DNA of 38,655 bases, taken from Chlorobium sp. (GTDB taxonomy: Bacteria > Bacteroidota > Chlorobiia > Chlorobiales > Chlorobiaceae). The notes below the pieces were generated by a model. That model was not told where the DNA came from, did not search any database, and saw only the letters and a program-made list of their open reading frames with translations. The first letter of the stretch is position 1; each line of letters begins with the position of its first letter. The stretch is taken from assembly GCA_028282595.1 (NCBI GenBank), contig JANQHQ010000044.1:1-38655 (forward strand), written 5' to 3'. This document shows, one piece after another, positions 22,713 to 31,598 of the stretch. The position numbers and the translations under genes are program-made.

Positions 22713-23108
22713 TTAAAGAATGCGGAACAGGACTTCGCCCCCGATCCCCTGCTCTCTGGCCTCCTTGTCGGTAACGACCCCCTTCGATGTCGAAAGGATG
22801 GAAAGCCCGAGACCGCCGAGATATTTTTTCAGGTCCTTGCCTTCGTAGACCCTGCGCCCGGGTTTGCTCACTCTGGTGATCTCCCTGATGGCATGCGTCC
22901 CGTCGGGGGTGTACTTGAGCTCGATCCTGATGAAAGGAAACTGCTCGGAGGTGATCACCGTGAAATTCTTGACGTAGCCTTTCTCGACGAGAAGCTTCGA
23001 AATATTTTCCTTGAGCTTCGAATACGGTATGTCCGTAGTGTTTTTCTTCGCATTGCCCGCGTTTCTGATGCGGGTGATGTAATCAGCTATTGAATCGGTT
23101 ACAGGCAT
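22713..23108 (-). CDS. rpsH: 30S ribosomal protein S8
   Basis: S8 is a primary 16S rRNA-binding protein and, in E. coli, the translational repressor of the spc operon. The 131-residue sequence begins MPVTDSIADYITRIRNAG. It has the C-terminal RNA-binding signature LSILSTSKGVVTDKEAR followed by GGEVLFRIL. It lies between rpsN and rplF; whether it regulates this operon cannot be read from the sequence. Confidence 0.98.
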   Translation of the reverse strand: MPVTDSIADYITRIRNAGNAKKNTTDIPYSKLKENISKLLVEKGYVKNFTVITSEQFPFIRIELKYTPDGTHAIREITRVSKPGRRVYEGKDLKKYLGGLGLSILSTSKGVVTDKEAREQGIGGEVLFRIL

Positions 23109-23166
23109 GGCACACTGCTAATTGCTTTCAAAATTGACTTTTTCTCTCTTTACGGAACAGAGGCTC

Positions 23167-23436
23167 CTACCAGCTCGCCTTCTTGACGCCCGGCAGCTTG
23201 CCTTCGAGAGCGAGCTGGCGGAACATCTGGCGGCACAGGCCGTACTTCTCATACACCCCGCGCCCCCTTCCGGTCAGCACGCAGCGGTTCCTGATCCTGG
23301 TCGAGGAACTGTCCCTCGGAAGCTTCCTGAGAGCTTCGTAGTCACCGGCTTTTTTAAGCTCCTCCCTCTTTGCCGCATACTTCTCCACCAGGGCTCTTCT
23401 CTTCTCGTTTCTGGCTACAACGCTTTTCTTTGCCAT
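23167..23436 (-). CDS. rpsN: 30S ribosomal protein S14 (long, zinc-free form)
   Basis: S14 is in the head of the small subunit. At 89 residues it is the long form. It lacks the paired CxxC zinc motif of the short form; cysteines occur singly (RNRCVLTGR and YGLCRQMFR). The conserved C-terminus GKLPGVKKASW is present. It starts 18 bp after rplE. Confidence 0.97.
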   Translation of the reverse strand: MAKKSVVARNEKRRALVEKYAAKREELKKAGDYEALRKLPRDSSSTRIRNRCVLTGRGRGVYEKYGLCRQMFRQLALEGKLPGVKKASW

Positions 23437-23454
23437 CTTTTCTTTCCGATAAAG

Positions 23455-24045
23455 TTAGTTGTTCTTTTTTCTGAACGGCATACCAAGCTCGGAGAGCAGA
23501 GCGAACGCCTCCTCGTCGGTTCGAGCAGTCGTCACGAAGCTGACATCCATCCCCTGGATTCGCTGAACCTTGTCGATATCGATTTCCGGGAAGATGATCT
23601 GTTCCCTGACGCCGACCGTGTAGTTTCCGCGCCCGTCGAAGCTCGTGGTGCTCAGACCCCTGAAATCGCGGATTCTCGGAACGGCCAATGTAACAAACCT
23701 GTCCAGAAATTCATACATGTTTTTCTTCCGCAGCGTGACCCGGCAGCCGATGGCCTGGCCCTCGCGGAGCTTGAAGTTGGAGATCGCTTTCCTCGCCTTG
23801 CGGACCTGGGGCTTCTGGCCCGTTATCTGGCCGAGCTCCTGCATCGCCGTCTCCAGGAGCTTCGGCTCCGCGGCAGCCTCGCCGACGCCGATGTTGATCG
23901 AGATCTTGGAGAGCTTCGGCACCATCATGATATTCTTGTACCTGAACCGCTCCATCAGCGCCGGAACGACCTTTTCCTTGTAGGCCTTTTCCAGCCTTTC
24001 GGTCCCGTTCGCCGCGCTTGTCGCCTCTTCTTTTTTTTCTGCCAT
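23455..24045 (-). CDS. rplE: 50S ribosomal protein L5
   Basis: L5 binds 5S rRNA and P-site tRNA in the central protuberance. The 196-residue protein has an unconserved charged N-terminal stretch of about 16 residues before RLEKAYKEKVVPALMERF. The family motifs KISINIGVGEA, LRKKNMYEFLDR and GIREQIIFPEI-like VGVREQIIFPEID follow. The longer start is kept because no internal start is clearly better. Confidence 0.97.
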   Translation of the reverse strand: MAEKKEEATSAANGTERLEKAYKEKVVPALMERFRYKNIMMVPKLSKISINIGVGEAAAEPKLLETAMQELGQITGQKPQVRKARKAISNFKLREGQAIGCRVTLRKKNMYEFLDRFVTLAVPRIRDFRGLSTTSFDGRGNYTVGVREQIIFPEIDIDKVQRIQGMDVSFVTTARTDEEAFALLSELGMPFRKKNN

Positions 24046-24106
24046 CTTCTACGCTGTCATTGTCCGGGATGGTCTTGGTCATCCCGCTGTGTTTCTTGAA
24101 TCCTGC

Positions 24107-24349
24107 TTAACTCTTCTTGACGTTGGACGAGTGGATCGGGAACTCGCGCTCGATGATCGCTCCCTGCGGACGCGACTGCGTCGGACGCACGTGGCGCTTT
24201 CTGATATTCACTCCCTCGACAATCACTCTTCCCTTCTGGGGAAAAACCCTGAGAACCTTACCCGTTTTTCCCTTGTCGTTACCTGCGATAACGACGACGG
24301 TATCGTTTTTCTTGACGTGCAGCTTGACCTGCTTGGAACCTGTTTTCAT
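24107..24349 (-). CDS. rplX: 50S ribosomal protein L24
   Basis: L24 is an assembly-initiator protein with a KOW motif (VVVIAGNDKGKTGKVLRVFP). The 80-residue protein keeps VNIRKRHVRPTQ and a short C-terminus that is truncated compared with the roughly 105-residue E. coli form. It lies 33 bp after a tRNA-Gly gene that separates it from rplN. Confidence 0.95.
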   Translation of the reverse strand: MKTGSKQVKLHVKKNDTVVVIAGNDKGKTGKVLRVFPQKGRVIVEGVNIRKRHVRPTQSRPQGAIIEREFPIHSSNVKKS

Positions 24350-24382
24350 GTTGCATTCCAGAAATGTATTGCATAAAATCCG

Positions 24383-24455
24383 AGCGGGAGACGGGACTCG
24401 AACCCGCGACCAACAGCTTGGAAGGCTGTGACTCTACCAGCTGAGTTACTCCCGC
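24383..24455 (-). tRNA. tRNA-Gly (anticodon UCC)
   Basis: A 73-nt cloverleaf folds on the minus strand. The acceptor is GCGGGAG/CTCCCGC with discriminator U. The D arm is ACTC/GAGT. The anticodon arm ACAGC-CTTCCAA-GCTGT carries TCC. The T arm GCGGG-TTCGAGT-CCCGT closes with one G-U pair. CCA is not encoded. It is embedded in the ribosomal operon, 17 bp after rplN and 33 bp before rplX on the same strand, so it must be cut from a polycistronic RNA or have its own promoter. Confidence 0.97.
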
Positions 24456-24472
24456 TTTTTCCTGCCCGTCCC

Positions 24473-24841
24473 CTACAGGACCTCCGGGGCAAGCGAAACT
24501 ATCTTCATGTACTTCCTGTCCCTCAGCTCGCGTGCGACGGGACCGAAAATACGCGTGCCGCGCGGCTCGCCCTGCGCGTTGAGCAGAACAACGGCATTTT
24601 CGTCGAAACGGATGTAGGAGCCGTCCTTGCGCTTCTGTTCCTTGACGCAGCGGACGACAACGGCTTTCGACACCTCCTTCTTCTTGACGACGCCACCGGG
24701 AACCGCGGCTTTCACGGTCACCATGATCTGGTCGCCGAGAGCGGCGTAACGTCTCCCGGTCCCCCCGAACACGTGAATGCACCGGACTTTTTTCGCGCCA
24801 CTGTTGTCGGCCACTACCAGATTAGTCTCTTTCTGGATCAT
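24473..24841 (-). CDS. rplN: 50S ribosomal protein L14
   Basis: L14 sits at the subunit interface of the 50S. The 122-residue protein begins MIQKETNLVVADNSGAKKV. It has VTVKAAVPGGVVKKKEV, the signature DENAVVLLN and GTRIFGPVARELR, ending KIVSLAPEVL. It is followed by the embedded tRNA-Gly gene rather than directly by rplX. Confidence 0.98.
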   Translation of the reverse strand: MIQKETNLVVADNSGAKKVRCIHVFGGTGRRYAALGDQIMVTVKAAVPGGVVKKKEVSKAVVVRCVKEQKRKDGSYIRFDENAVVLLNAQGEPRGTRIFGPVARELRDRKYMKIVSLAPEVL

Positions 24842-24882
24842 CGAACTTCAACCTTTGTTAAAAATGGAATAAGAAAACGGCC

Positions 24883-25149
24883 TTACTTCGCTTTTTCAAC
24901 GATCTCGACCAGCCTGCAGCTCTTTCTCTTGCTGAGCGGCCTGCACTCCGCAACCCTGACGATATCACCGATACCGGCCTCGTTGTTCTGGTCGTGAGCC
25001 ATAAGACAGGTCGTCTTCTTGAAGTACTTCTTGTAGACGGGATGCTGCACCCTGCGCTCCACGGCGACGACGATCCCCTTGTCCATCCTGTCGCTGACGA
25101 CCTTGCCCTGCCAGCTTTTCTTACGGCCCCTTTCAGCACTATTTGCCAT
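24883..25149 (-). CDS. rpsQ: 30S ribosomal protein S17
   Basis: S17 is an early-assembly 16S rRNA-binding OB-fold protein. The 88-residue sequence has GKVVSDRMDKGIVVAVERRV and the signature GDIVRVAECRPLSKRKS. It lies between rpmC (69 bp upstream) and rplN in S10-group order. Confidence 0.97.
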   Translation of the reverse strand: MANSAERGRKKSWQGKVVSDRMDKGIVVAVERRVQHPVYKKYFKKTTCLMAHDQNNEAGIGDIVRVAECRPLSKRKSCRLVEIVEKAK

Positions 25150-25218
25150 TGCTGTACCTTCGTTTTTGTTGCGTTCTCACTTGCTTTTTCCCGCGCGGTT
25201 CGTAACCGCAGGGGCACT

Positions 25219-25422
25219 CTACTCGCCCTTTTCCTGCATATCGAGCTGGCGGAGACGGGTCTTCATCTTCGCGATATCGCGCCGCGAGTTGCGGAAAACC
25301 ATGGGATTCTGCGGCGGCTCGATCACCTTGTAGAAATGCAGATCCGCAAGCCTGTCTTCCAGTTCCCTGACTTTTTCGACCAGCTCCTGGCGGCTCATTT
25401 CCGCGATTTCATGCTTTTTCAT
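25219..25422 (-). CDS. rpmC: 50S ribosomal protein L29
   Basis: L29 is a small helical protein by the exit tunnel that helps dock trigger factor and SRP. The 67 residues (MKKHEIAEMSRQELVEKVR, ending RLRQLDMQEKGE) form two predicted helices with the conserved NPMVFRNSRRDIAKMKT segment. It starts 28 bp after rplP. Confidence 0.96.
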   Translation of the reverse strand: MKKHEIAEMSRQELVEKVRELEDRLADLHFYKVIEPPQNPMVFRNSRRDIAKMKTRLRQLDMQEKGE

Positions 25423-25450
25423 GACAATAATTCCTCAGTCTGATTGGACG

Positions 25451-25870
<420 letters not shown>

Positions 25871-25922
25871 ACCGGCAACTCCATTCTTTTTCTGATTGTA
25901 AAGTTCTTGTCAGCAATGCGCC

Positions 25923-26684
25923 TCAGGCGGGCTTCTTCGTCCTCGGACGGCGCCGTCTGTTGCGCGAATCCCTGCCGCCTCTCGACCGCTGTTCGCCGCG
26001 CCGCTCCCTGATCTTTTTCATCTCCTCTTCTTCGACGGCATCGAGACGCTGAACGAGTACTTCGCCCTTGTAGACCCACACCTTGACGCCGATCGCCCCG
26101 GCGATGGTGTGCGCGGTGACGCTCGCGTAATCGACGTTCGCACGCAGCGTGTGCAGCGGAATCTTGCCCTCCTTGTACTGCTCGGAGCGGGCGATCTCTA
26201 CACCGCCGAGCCTTCCTGCGCAGCGGATGCGAACACCCTCGGCTCCGGCGCGCATAGCCTGCTGGATGGCCTGCTTCATGGCTCGCCGGAAGGAAACCCT
26301 GTTTTCGAGCTGGTATGCGATGTTCTCGCCGATCAACTGAGCCTCGACTTCGGGCTTGACCACCTCGACCACGTCGATCTTGACCTCCTTGCCGCTCAAC
26401 CGGCTGAGCTCCTGCGAGAGATTGTTGATCTCCTCGCCTTTCCTGCCGACAACCGCACCGGGACGCGCCGCGAAGATATTGATCTTGATATGCTTTGTCG
26501 TCCGCTCGATCACGATCCTGGAAATGCCGGCGCGCTCTCTCTTGAGACGGGCCTGGACATAGTTCCGGATCACCTGATCCTGCTTGAGCTTTTCGGCAAT
26601 TACCGGTCCGTCATCGTACCATCTCGATGTCCAGTCCTTGATAATCCCCAGTCTGAATCCAGTAGGATTGACTTTCTGACCCAA
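25923..26684 (-). CDS. rpsC: 30S ribosomal protein S3
   Basis: S3 lines the mRNA entry channel. The 253-residue protein has MGQKVNPTGFRLGI, a KH domain with GRKGEEI, and the C-terminal signature GAEGVRIRCAGRLGGVEIAR. A basic, Arg-rich tail (NRRRRPRTKK near the end) is longer than in E. coli. It is in S10 order between rplV and rplP. Confidence 0.98.
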   Translation of the reverse strand: MGQKVNPTGFRLGIIKDWTSRWYDDGPVIAEKLKQDQVIRNYVQARLKRERAGISRIVIERTTKHIKINIFAARPGAVVGRKGEEINNLSQELSRLSGKEVKIDVVEVVKPEVEAQLIGENIAYQLENRVSFRRAMKQAIQQAMRAGAEGVRIRCAGRLGGVEIARSEQYKEGKIPLHTLRANVDYASVTAHTIAGAIGVKVWVYKGEVLVQRLDAVEEEEMKKIRERRGEQRSRGGRDSRNRRRRPRTKKPA

Positions 26685-26704
26685 TGTTCGCTCCTCGTTT
26701 TTAT

Positions 26705-27058
26705 TTATTTACCGGAATGAATCCTGTCGATGACGATCGTCAGATGATTCGAGCGTTTGCGAATTCTGTAGGCGCGGCCCATCGGCGCCGGAAGCATGCG
26801 CTTCATGGTCGGCCCCTCGTCAACGAATATCTCCTTGATGAACAGCTCGTTGTCCGCGCTCCGCTCCTCGGGATTCTTCTGCGAATAGTTCGCGACAGCG
26901 GACTTGAGCGTCTGCATGACATTGCGCGATGCCGCCTTAGTCGAGTTCATCAGTATCGCTTTTGCCTGATCGACCTGCTTGCCGCGGATAAGCCCCGCAA
27001 CGAGACGCATTTTCCTCGGCGATGTCGGCGTATGCCGTAATACTGCTTTAGCTTGCAT
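26705..27058 (-). CDS. rplV: 50S ribosomal protein L22
   Basis: L22 lines the peptide exit tunnel. The 117-residue protein has the N-terminal TPRKMRLVAGLIRGK and the tunnel beta-hairpin region with DEGPTMKRMLPAPMGRAYR, where macrolide-resistance changes occur in other species. No deletion is apparent. It starts 43 bp after rpsS. Confidence 0.98.
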   Translation of the reverse strand: MQAKAVLRHTPTSPRKMRLVAGLIRGKQVDQAKAILMNSTKAASRNVMQTLKSAVANYSQKNPEERSADNELFIKEIFVDEGPTMKRMLPAPMGRAYRIRKRSNHLTIVIDRIHSGK

Positions 27059-27101
27059 ATCTTTCTCTACCCTTCCGTGTTATTGGGTTTAGGGGTTCCC
27101 T

Positions 27102-27398
27102 TTACTTTTTCCTTGGCGCGGAGCCGCCCTTTTCGGACTTGCCGCCTGCGTGACCGCGGTACGTTCTGGTCGGCGCGAATTCGCCGAACTTGTGACCGAC
27201 CATGTTCTCGCTGATATAGACCGGAACGTGGTTCTTGCCGTTATGGACCGCCACGGTATGCCCCACGAAATCCGGAGAAATCATCGAGCTTCTCGACCAG
27301 GTCTTGATAACTTTCTTCTCACCCTTCCTGTTCATCTCAAGAACCCGCTCTTCCAGCTTCGGCTCGATAAAAGGACCCTTTTTCAGTGATCTTGGCAT
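27102..27398 (-). CDS. rpsS: 30S ribosomal protein S19
   Basis: S19 lies in the head of the small subunit with S13. The 98-residue protein begins MPRSLKKGPFIEPKL. It has the signature ISENMVGHKFGEFAPTRTYRG and a basic C-terminus. It sits between rplB and rplV in the usual order. Confidence 0.98.
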   Translation of the reverse strand: MPRSLKKGPFIEPKLEERVLEMNRKGEKKVIKTWSRSSMISPDFVGHTVAVHNGKNHVPVYISENMVGHKFGEFAPTRTYRGHAGGKSEKGGSAPRKK

Positions 27399-27433
27399 AA
27401 TAACGCTCTGCTTGTTGTTTTACCTTTCGGCGC

Positions 27434-28273
27434 TTATTTGGCTTTGCGGCCCCGAACGATCAGCTTGCTCGACGCCTTCTTCCTGTTCCTGGTCTTCAGA
27501 CCCTTGGCGATCTGGCCCCACGGAGACTTCGGATGCTTGCGGCCGCCGCCGGACTTCGACCTTCCTTCACCGCCGCCCATCGGATGATCGACCGGGTTCA
27601 TGGCCATACCGCGGGTCTGGGGCTTGACGCCGAGCCAGCGGCTCCGGCCGGCCTTGCCGAGAACGATATTCTCGTGCTCCGCGTTACCCATGACGCCGAC
27701 GGTCGCACGGCACTCGATGCGGACCTTCCTGATCTCGCCGGAAGGAAGCTTCAGGGTAGCGTAATCACCCTCTTTCGCGGCGAGCACGGCGAAAGCGCCT
27801 GCGGAGCGGACCATCTGCCCGCCCTTGCCGGGCCTCAGTTCGATGTTGTGCACGTCCGTACCGAGAGGAATGCTCCCCAACGGCATGGCGTTTCCGGCCT
27901 TCACCTCGACCTTCTCGCCGCTCTGGACGGTATCACCGACCACGAGCCCTTTCGGGGCGAGAATGTAGCGCTTCTCTCCATCCAGATAGTGCAGAAGGGC
28001 GATACGGGCCGAACGGTTCGGATCGTATTCGATAGCCGCAACACGTGCGGCGACGCCGTCCTTGTTGCGCTTGAAGTCGATAATCCGGTAGGATCTCTTG
28101 TGACCGCCACCGCGATGCCGGGAGGTTATACGGCCGGTCGCGTTGCGGCCGCCCGATTTCTTCAGGGGGACGACCAGACCCTTTTCGGGCTTGCTTTTGG
28201 TAACCTCCTCGAAACCGGGATACGAGAGATATCGGGAAGCCGGAGTAACCGGACTTAATTTCCTAATCGCCAT
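27434..28273 (-). CDS. rplB: 50S ribosomal protein L2
   Basis: L2 is needed for subunit association and peptidyl-transferase function. The 279-residue protein begins MAIRKLSPVTPASRYLS. It has GRITSRHRGGGHKRSYR, SAGAFAVLAAKEGDYATLKL and the strongly conserved NPVDHPMGGGEGRSKSGG, including the histidine implicated in activity. It starts 13 bp after rplW. Confidence 0.99.
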   Translation of the reverse strand: MAIRKLSPVTPASRYLSYPGFEEVTKSKPEKGLVVPLKKSGGRNATGRITSRHRGGGHKRSYRIIDFKRNKDGVAARVAAIEYDPNRSARIALLHYLDGEKRYILAPKGLVVGDTVQSGEKVEVKAGNAMPLGSIPLGTDVHNIELRPGKGGQMVRSAGAFAVLAAKEGDYATLKLPSGEIRKVRIECRATVGVMGNAEHENIVLGKAGRSRWLGVKPQTRGMAMNPVDHPMGGGEGRSKSGGGRKHPKSPWGQIAKGLKTRNRKKASSKLIVRGRKAK

Positions 28274-28286
28274 TGTGAATTATTGT

Positions 28287-28616
28287 CTAGCCTTTTTTGG
28301 ATTTCTTTTCCTCACCCTGGTCGGTCGATCCGGAATAGTAATCGATCACCTGCCCTTCCCTGAGCGTAACGAGAGCCTTCTTCCAATCGGCTTTCTTTCC
28401 TGCGATCAGCCCCTTGCGGGTATACTGACGCCGTGCCTTACCGAGGCAGTTCACCGTGCGGATCGATTCGACGTCCACACCGAACTTCTCCTTCAGGGCT
28501 CGCCTGATATCGGTTTTTGTAGCCGCAGCCTTCACCTTGAAGGTATACTGAGTCTGCTGCTCGGTCAACCGCGTACTCTTCTCTGTCAACCAGGGCTGTA
28601 GTATCGGATTTCTCAT
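28287..28616 (-). CDS. rplW: 50S ribosomal protein L23
   Basis: L23 is at the tunnel exit and docks trigger factor and SRP. The 109-residue protein begins MRNPILQPWLTEKSTRLTE and has the Chlorobi-like extended loop with GKARRQYTRKGLIAGKK. The C-terminus is charged (QGEEKKSKKG). It lies between rplD and rplB. Confidence 0.96.
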   Translation of the reverse strand: MRNPILQPWLTEKSTRLTEQQTQYTFKVKAAATKTDIRRALKEKFGVDVESIRTVNCLGKARRQYTRKGLIAGKKADWKKALVTLREGQVIDYYSGSTDQGEEKKSKKG

Positions 28617-28646
28617 AACCTCTCTTGTTTATCTGTCACCACGAAA

Positions 28647-29273
28647 TTAACCCAGTGTCTCTTCCAGCTTTTTCAGCGCGGTTTTCTGCAGGAGCACCGT
28701 CTGGCTATCAAGAATGTCATAGGTAGAGACCTTTTCCGCCTCCACGATATTCAGCACCGGAATGTTCCGGCCGGACTTGCAGACCGTCTCGCTGTATTCG
28801 GGCATGAGAACCAGGGTCTTGCGACCTTCGAGGCCGAGGCTTTTCAGAATACCCGCCATCCGGCCGGTCTTTATCTGGTCGAAACCGAAGTCCTCCACGA
28901 CCACGATGCCCCCGTCCTGCGCTTTCGACGTAAGAGCCGAGCGGCGGGCGAGACGCTTGATCTTCTTGTTGACCTTCAGCGAGTAGTCGCGGGGCTGCGG
29001 GCCGAAGATCGATCCGCCACCGGTCGTCAGCGGGGAACGCGACGAACCCTGTCGGGCATGGCCGGTACCTTTCTGCCTGTAGGGCTTTTTACCGCCGCCG
29101 CGAACTTCCGAACGGTTTTTCACTTTATGGGTGCCCTGACGCTTGTTCGCCATGATTGCCTTGACGTCGAGATACATCGCATGTTCCGACACCTCAACAC
29201 CGAACACCCTGTCATCGAGCCTGACAACTTCCCCGGTTTCCGAGCCGTCGGTATGTAAGACTTTAAGTTCCAT
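28647..29273 (-). CDS. rplD: 50S ribosomal protein L4
   Basis: L4 lines the exit tunnel and, in E. coli, represses its own S10 operon. The 208-residue protein has the tunnel loop KNRSEVRGGGKKPYRQKGTG followed by HARQGSSRSP, and the C-terminal domain with DFGFDQIKTGRMAGILKSLG. No E. coli-type S10 leader is recognisable before rpsJ, so that control is doubtful here. Confidence 0.98.
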   Translation of the reverse strand: MELKVLHTDGSETGEVVRLDDRVFGVEVSEHAMYLDVKAIMANKRQGTHKVKNRSEVRGGGKKPYRQKGTGHARQGSSRSPLTTGGGSIFGPQPRDYSLKVNKKIKRLARRSALTSKAQDGGIVVVEDFGFDQIKTGRMAGILKSLGLEGRKTLVLMPEYSETVCKSGRNIPVLNIVEAEKVSTYDILDSQTVLLQKTALKKLEETLG

Positions 29274-29292
29274 GTTTACCTGCTCTCAACGT

Positions 29293-29922
29293 TTACTTGT
29301 TTCTTGAAACAATCTGCACATACGAATTCTTCACGCCCGGAACGGCGCCCTTGACCACAAGGAGATTCGACTCCGGCATGATCCTGACGATCTGAAGCCC
29401 CCTGACCTTGACGTTCTTGCCGCCCATGCGGCCGGCCATCTTGGTACCCTTGAACGTACGCGAAGGATCGGAAGCACCGCCGACGGAACCGGGAGCCCTC
29501 AACCTGTCGGACTGACCGTGGGTCCTGGAGCCTCCGGCAAAGTTATGGCGCTTGACGACGCCGGCGAACCCCTTGCCCTTGGTAACTCCGCGGACATCGA
29601 CTATCTCGCCCTCACTGAACATATCGACGCCCACCGGGCTGCCGATCTCGAGCTCCGCGCCGACCGCGTCCTTGGCAAACTCCGCGATCTCGTATCCCGG
29701 TGCGACGCCCGCTTTGGCGTAGTGCCCCCTGAGAGGCCTGGAAATCTTGTTTTCCTTTCTTTCGCCGATGGTGAGCTGGTAGGCTTCGTAACCGTCGTTC
29801 TCCAGACTCTTGACCTGGGAAACGAAACACGGTCCGGCCTGAATGACCGTACAGGGCACCGCTTCGCGCCTTTCGTTATATATGCGTGTCATGCCTATTT
29901 TCTTACCAAGAATCGCAGCCAT
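29293..29922 (-). CDS. rplC: 50S ribosomal protein L3
   Basis: L3 is a primary assembly protein close to the peptidyl-transferase centre. The 209-residue protein begins MAAILGKKIGMTRIYNE. It has the signature FAGVVKRHNFAGGSRTHGQS and RMGGKNVKVRGLQIVRI toward the C-terminus. It starts 25 bp after rpsJ. Confidence 0.98.
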   Translation of the reverse strand: MAAILGKKIGMTRIYNERREAVPCTVIQAGPCFVSQVKSLENDGYEAYQLTIGERKENKISRPLRGHYAKAGVAPGYEIAEFAKDAVGAELEIGSPVGVDMFSEGEIVDVRGVTKGKGFAGVVKRHNFAGGSRTHGQSDRLRAPGSVGGASDPSRTFKGTKMAGRMGGKNVKVRGLQIVRIMPESNLLVVKGAVPGVKNSYVQIVSRNK

Positions 29923-29947
29923 TTCTCAATTAGCTTTTCAAATTTCG

Positions 29948-30259
29948 TTAAGACTTGATTTCCACGTCGACGCCGCTCGGAAGTTCGAGCTTCATCAGCA
30001 TATCGATCGTCTTGCCGGTCGGATTCACGATCTCGATCAGCCGTTTGTGGGATGAAAAAGCGAACTGCTCCCGCGACTTCTTGTCGACATGCGGCGAACG
30101 GTTAACGGTGTAGACATGCGTCTTGGTCGGCAACGGGATAGGACCGAAAATAATGGCATCCGTCTGCTTCACCACGTCAATGATCTTGACAGCCCATTTG
30201 TCCACGAGACTGTGATCGTAGGACTTTAGCTTTATTCTGATCTTTTGCTGAACAGCCAC
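29948..30259 (-). CDS. rpsJ: 30S ribosomal protein S10
   Basis: S10 is a head protein of the small subunit and, as NusE, a partner in transcription antitermination. The 103-residue product (MAVQQKIRIKLKSYDHSLVD) has the conserved PIPLPTKTHVYTVNRSPH. It starts with GTG at 30259, with GAGAAG upstream. Its start is only about 26 bp after the T-run of a strong terminator, so its promoter must lie within or before that element, or it depends on read-through from tuf. Confidence 0.98.
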   Translation of the reverse strand: MAVQQKIRIKLKSYDHSLVDKWAVKIIDVVKQTDAIIFGPIPLPTKTHVYTVNRSPHVDKKSREQFAFSSHKRLIEIVNPTGKTIDMLMKLELPSGVDVEIKS

Positions 30260-30284
30260 TTCTCTTAACCTTTCAGTGTTTACA

Positions 30285-30320
30285 ATAAAAAAGGGGCGGG
30301 CCCTTGCATATCCCCGCCCC
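30285..30320 (-). terminator. Rho-independent terminator after tuf
   Basis: On the minus strand GGGGCGGG (30320-30313) and CCCGCCCC (30300-30293) form an 8-bp all-GC stem with a 12-base loop, followed at once by TTTTTTATT (30292-30284). It closes the rpsL-rpsG-fusA-tuf group and lies 26 bp before rpsJ. Confidence 0.9.
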
Positions 30321-30340
30321 GTGATGAACCGGATCTTCCG

Positions 30341-31522
30341 TCACTCGATAATCTGGGTTACCGTACCCGCACCCACGGTGCGACCGCCTTCGCGGATGGC
30401 GAACCTCAGGTTTTCATCCATGGCGATAGGCACGATCAGTTCGGCCTCGATCGACAGGTTGTCGCCGGGCATGACCATCTCGACACCCTCGGGAAGGGTC
30501 ACCGAACCGGTCACGTCGGTGGTGCGGAAGTAGAACTGAGGACGATAGCCTTTGAAGAACGGAGTGTGACGGCCGCCCTCCTCCTTTTTGAGAATGTAGA
30601 CCTTCGCCTTGAACTTGGTGTGCGGCGTGATGGAGCCGGGTTTGGCGATAACCATACCGCGCTCGAGTTCGTCCTTGTCGACGCCCCTGAAGAGCAGACC
30701 GGCGTTATCGCCCGCCTGGCCCTCGTCGAGGGTTTTCTGGAACATCTCGACACCAGTGACGACCGTTTTCCGGGTCGGCTTGATACCTACGATCTCGACC
30801 TCTTCGTTCAGCTTGACGACACCCCTTTCGATACGCCCGGTACCGACGGTGCCGCGACCGGAAATCGAGAACACATCCTCGATCGGCATGAGGAACGGCT
30901 TGTCGACGTCGCGGACCGGCTCGGGAATGTAGCTGTCGACGGCATCCATCAGTTCGGCAATGGCTTTTTCGGCCTCGGCGTCGCCGTCGAGAGCCTTCAG
31001 CGCGGAACCTTTGATGATCGGAATATCGTCACCGGGAAAATCGTACTCGGAAAGCAACTCGCGGAGTTCGAGCTCGACAAGTTCGAGAAGCTCGGGATCG
31101 GCGATATCGACCTTGTTGAGAAACACGACCAGAGCCGGAACGTTCACCTGGCGCGCAAGCAGGATGTGCTCGCGAGTCTGAGGCATGGGGCCGTCGGTAC
31201 CGGCGACAACGAGAATCGCGCCGTCCATCTGGGCGGCACCGGTGATCATGTTCTTGATATAGTCGGCGTGACCGGGGCAGTCGATGTGCGCATAGTGACG
31301 CTTGGCGGTCTGATACTCGACGTGGGCGGTGGAGATGGTGATACCGCGCTCCCTCTCCTCGGGAGCCTTGTCGATCTCGCCGAATTCGCGTTGCTCGGCC
31401 ATCCCCTGCTTCGCAAGAACGGTGGTAATAGCGGCGGTCAGCGTGGTCTTGCCATGATCGACGTGACCGATAGTACCAATATTTACGTGGGGTTTCTCAC
31501 GTTTGTAGACCTCTTTTGCCAT
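30341..31522 (-). CDS. tuf: Elongation factor Tu
   Basis: EF-Tu delivers aminoacyl-tRNA to the ribosome. The 393-residue protein has G1 GHVDHGKT (19-26), the switch I region REFGEIDKAPEERERGITIS, G3 DCPGHADY and G4 NKVD. Domains 2 and 3 are intact, with VEMFQKTLDEGQAGDN and the C-terminal FAIREGGRTVGAG. It is the last gene of the str group, 76 bp after fusA. A second tuf copy elsewhere cannot be judged. Confidence 0.99.
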   Translation of the reverse strand: MAKEVYKREKPHVNIGTIGHVDHGKTTLTAAITTVLAKQGMAEQREFGEIDKAPEERERGITISTAHVEYQTAKRHYAHIDCPGHADYIKNMITGAAQMDGAILVVAGTDGPMPQTREHILLARQVNVPALVVFLNKVDIADPELLELVELELRELLSEYDFPGDDIPIIKGSALKALDGDAEAEKAIAELMDAVDSYIPEPVRDVDKPFLMPIEDVFSISGRGTVGTGRIERGVVKLNEEVEIVGIKPTRKTVVTGVEMFQKTLDEGQAGDNAGLLFRGVDKDELERGMVIAKPGSITPHTKFKAKVYILKKEEGGRHTPFFKGYRPQFYFRTTDVTGSVTLPEGVEMVMPGDNLSIEAELIVPIAMDENLRFAIREGGRTVGAGTVTQIIE

Positions 31523-31598
31523 AATGCTGTCTCCCTGTATCGGTTATCTGTTGTTGTTTTTGCTTGTAGACACTGTACTGCATGAACTGTTCATCCGC

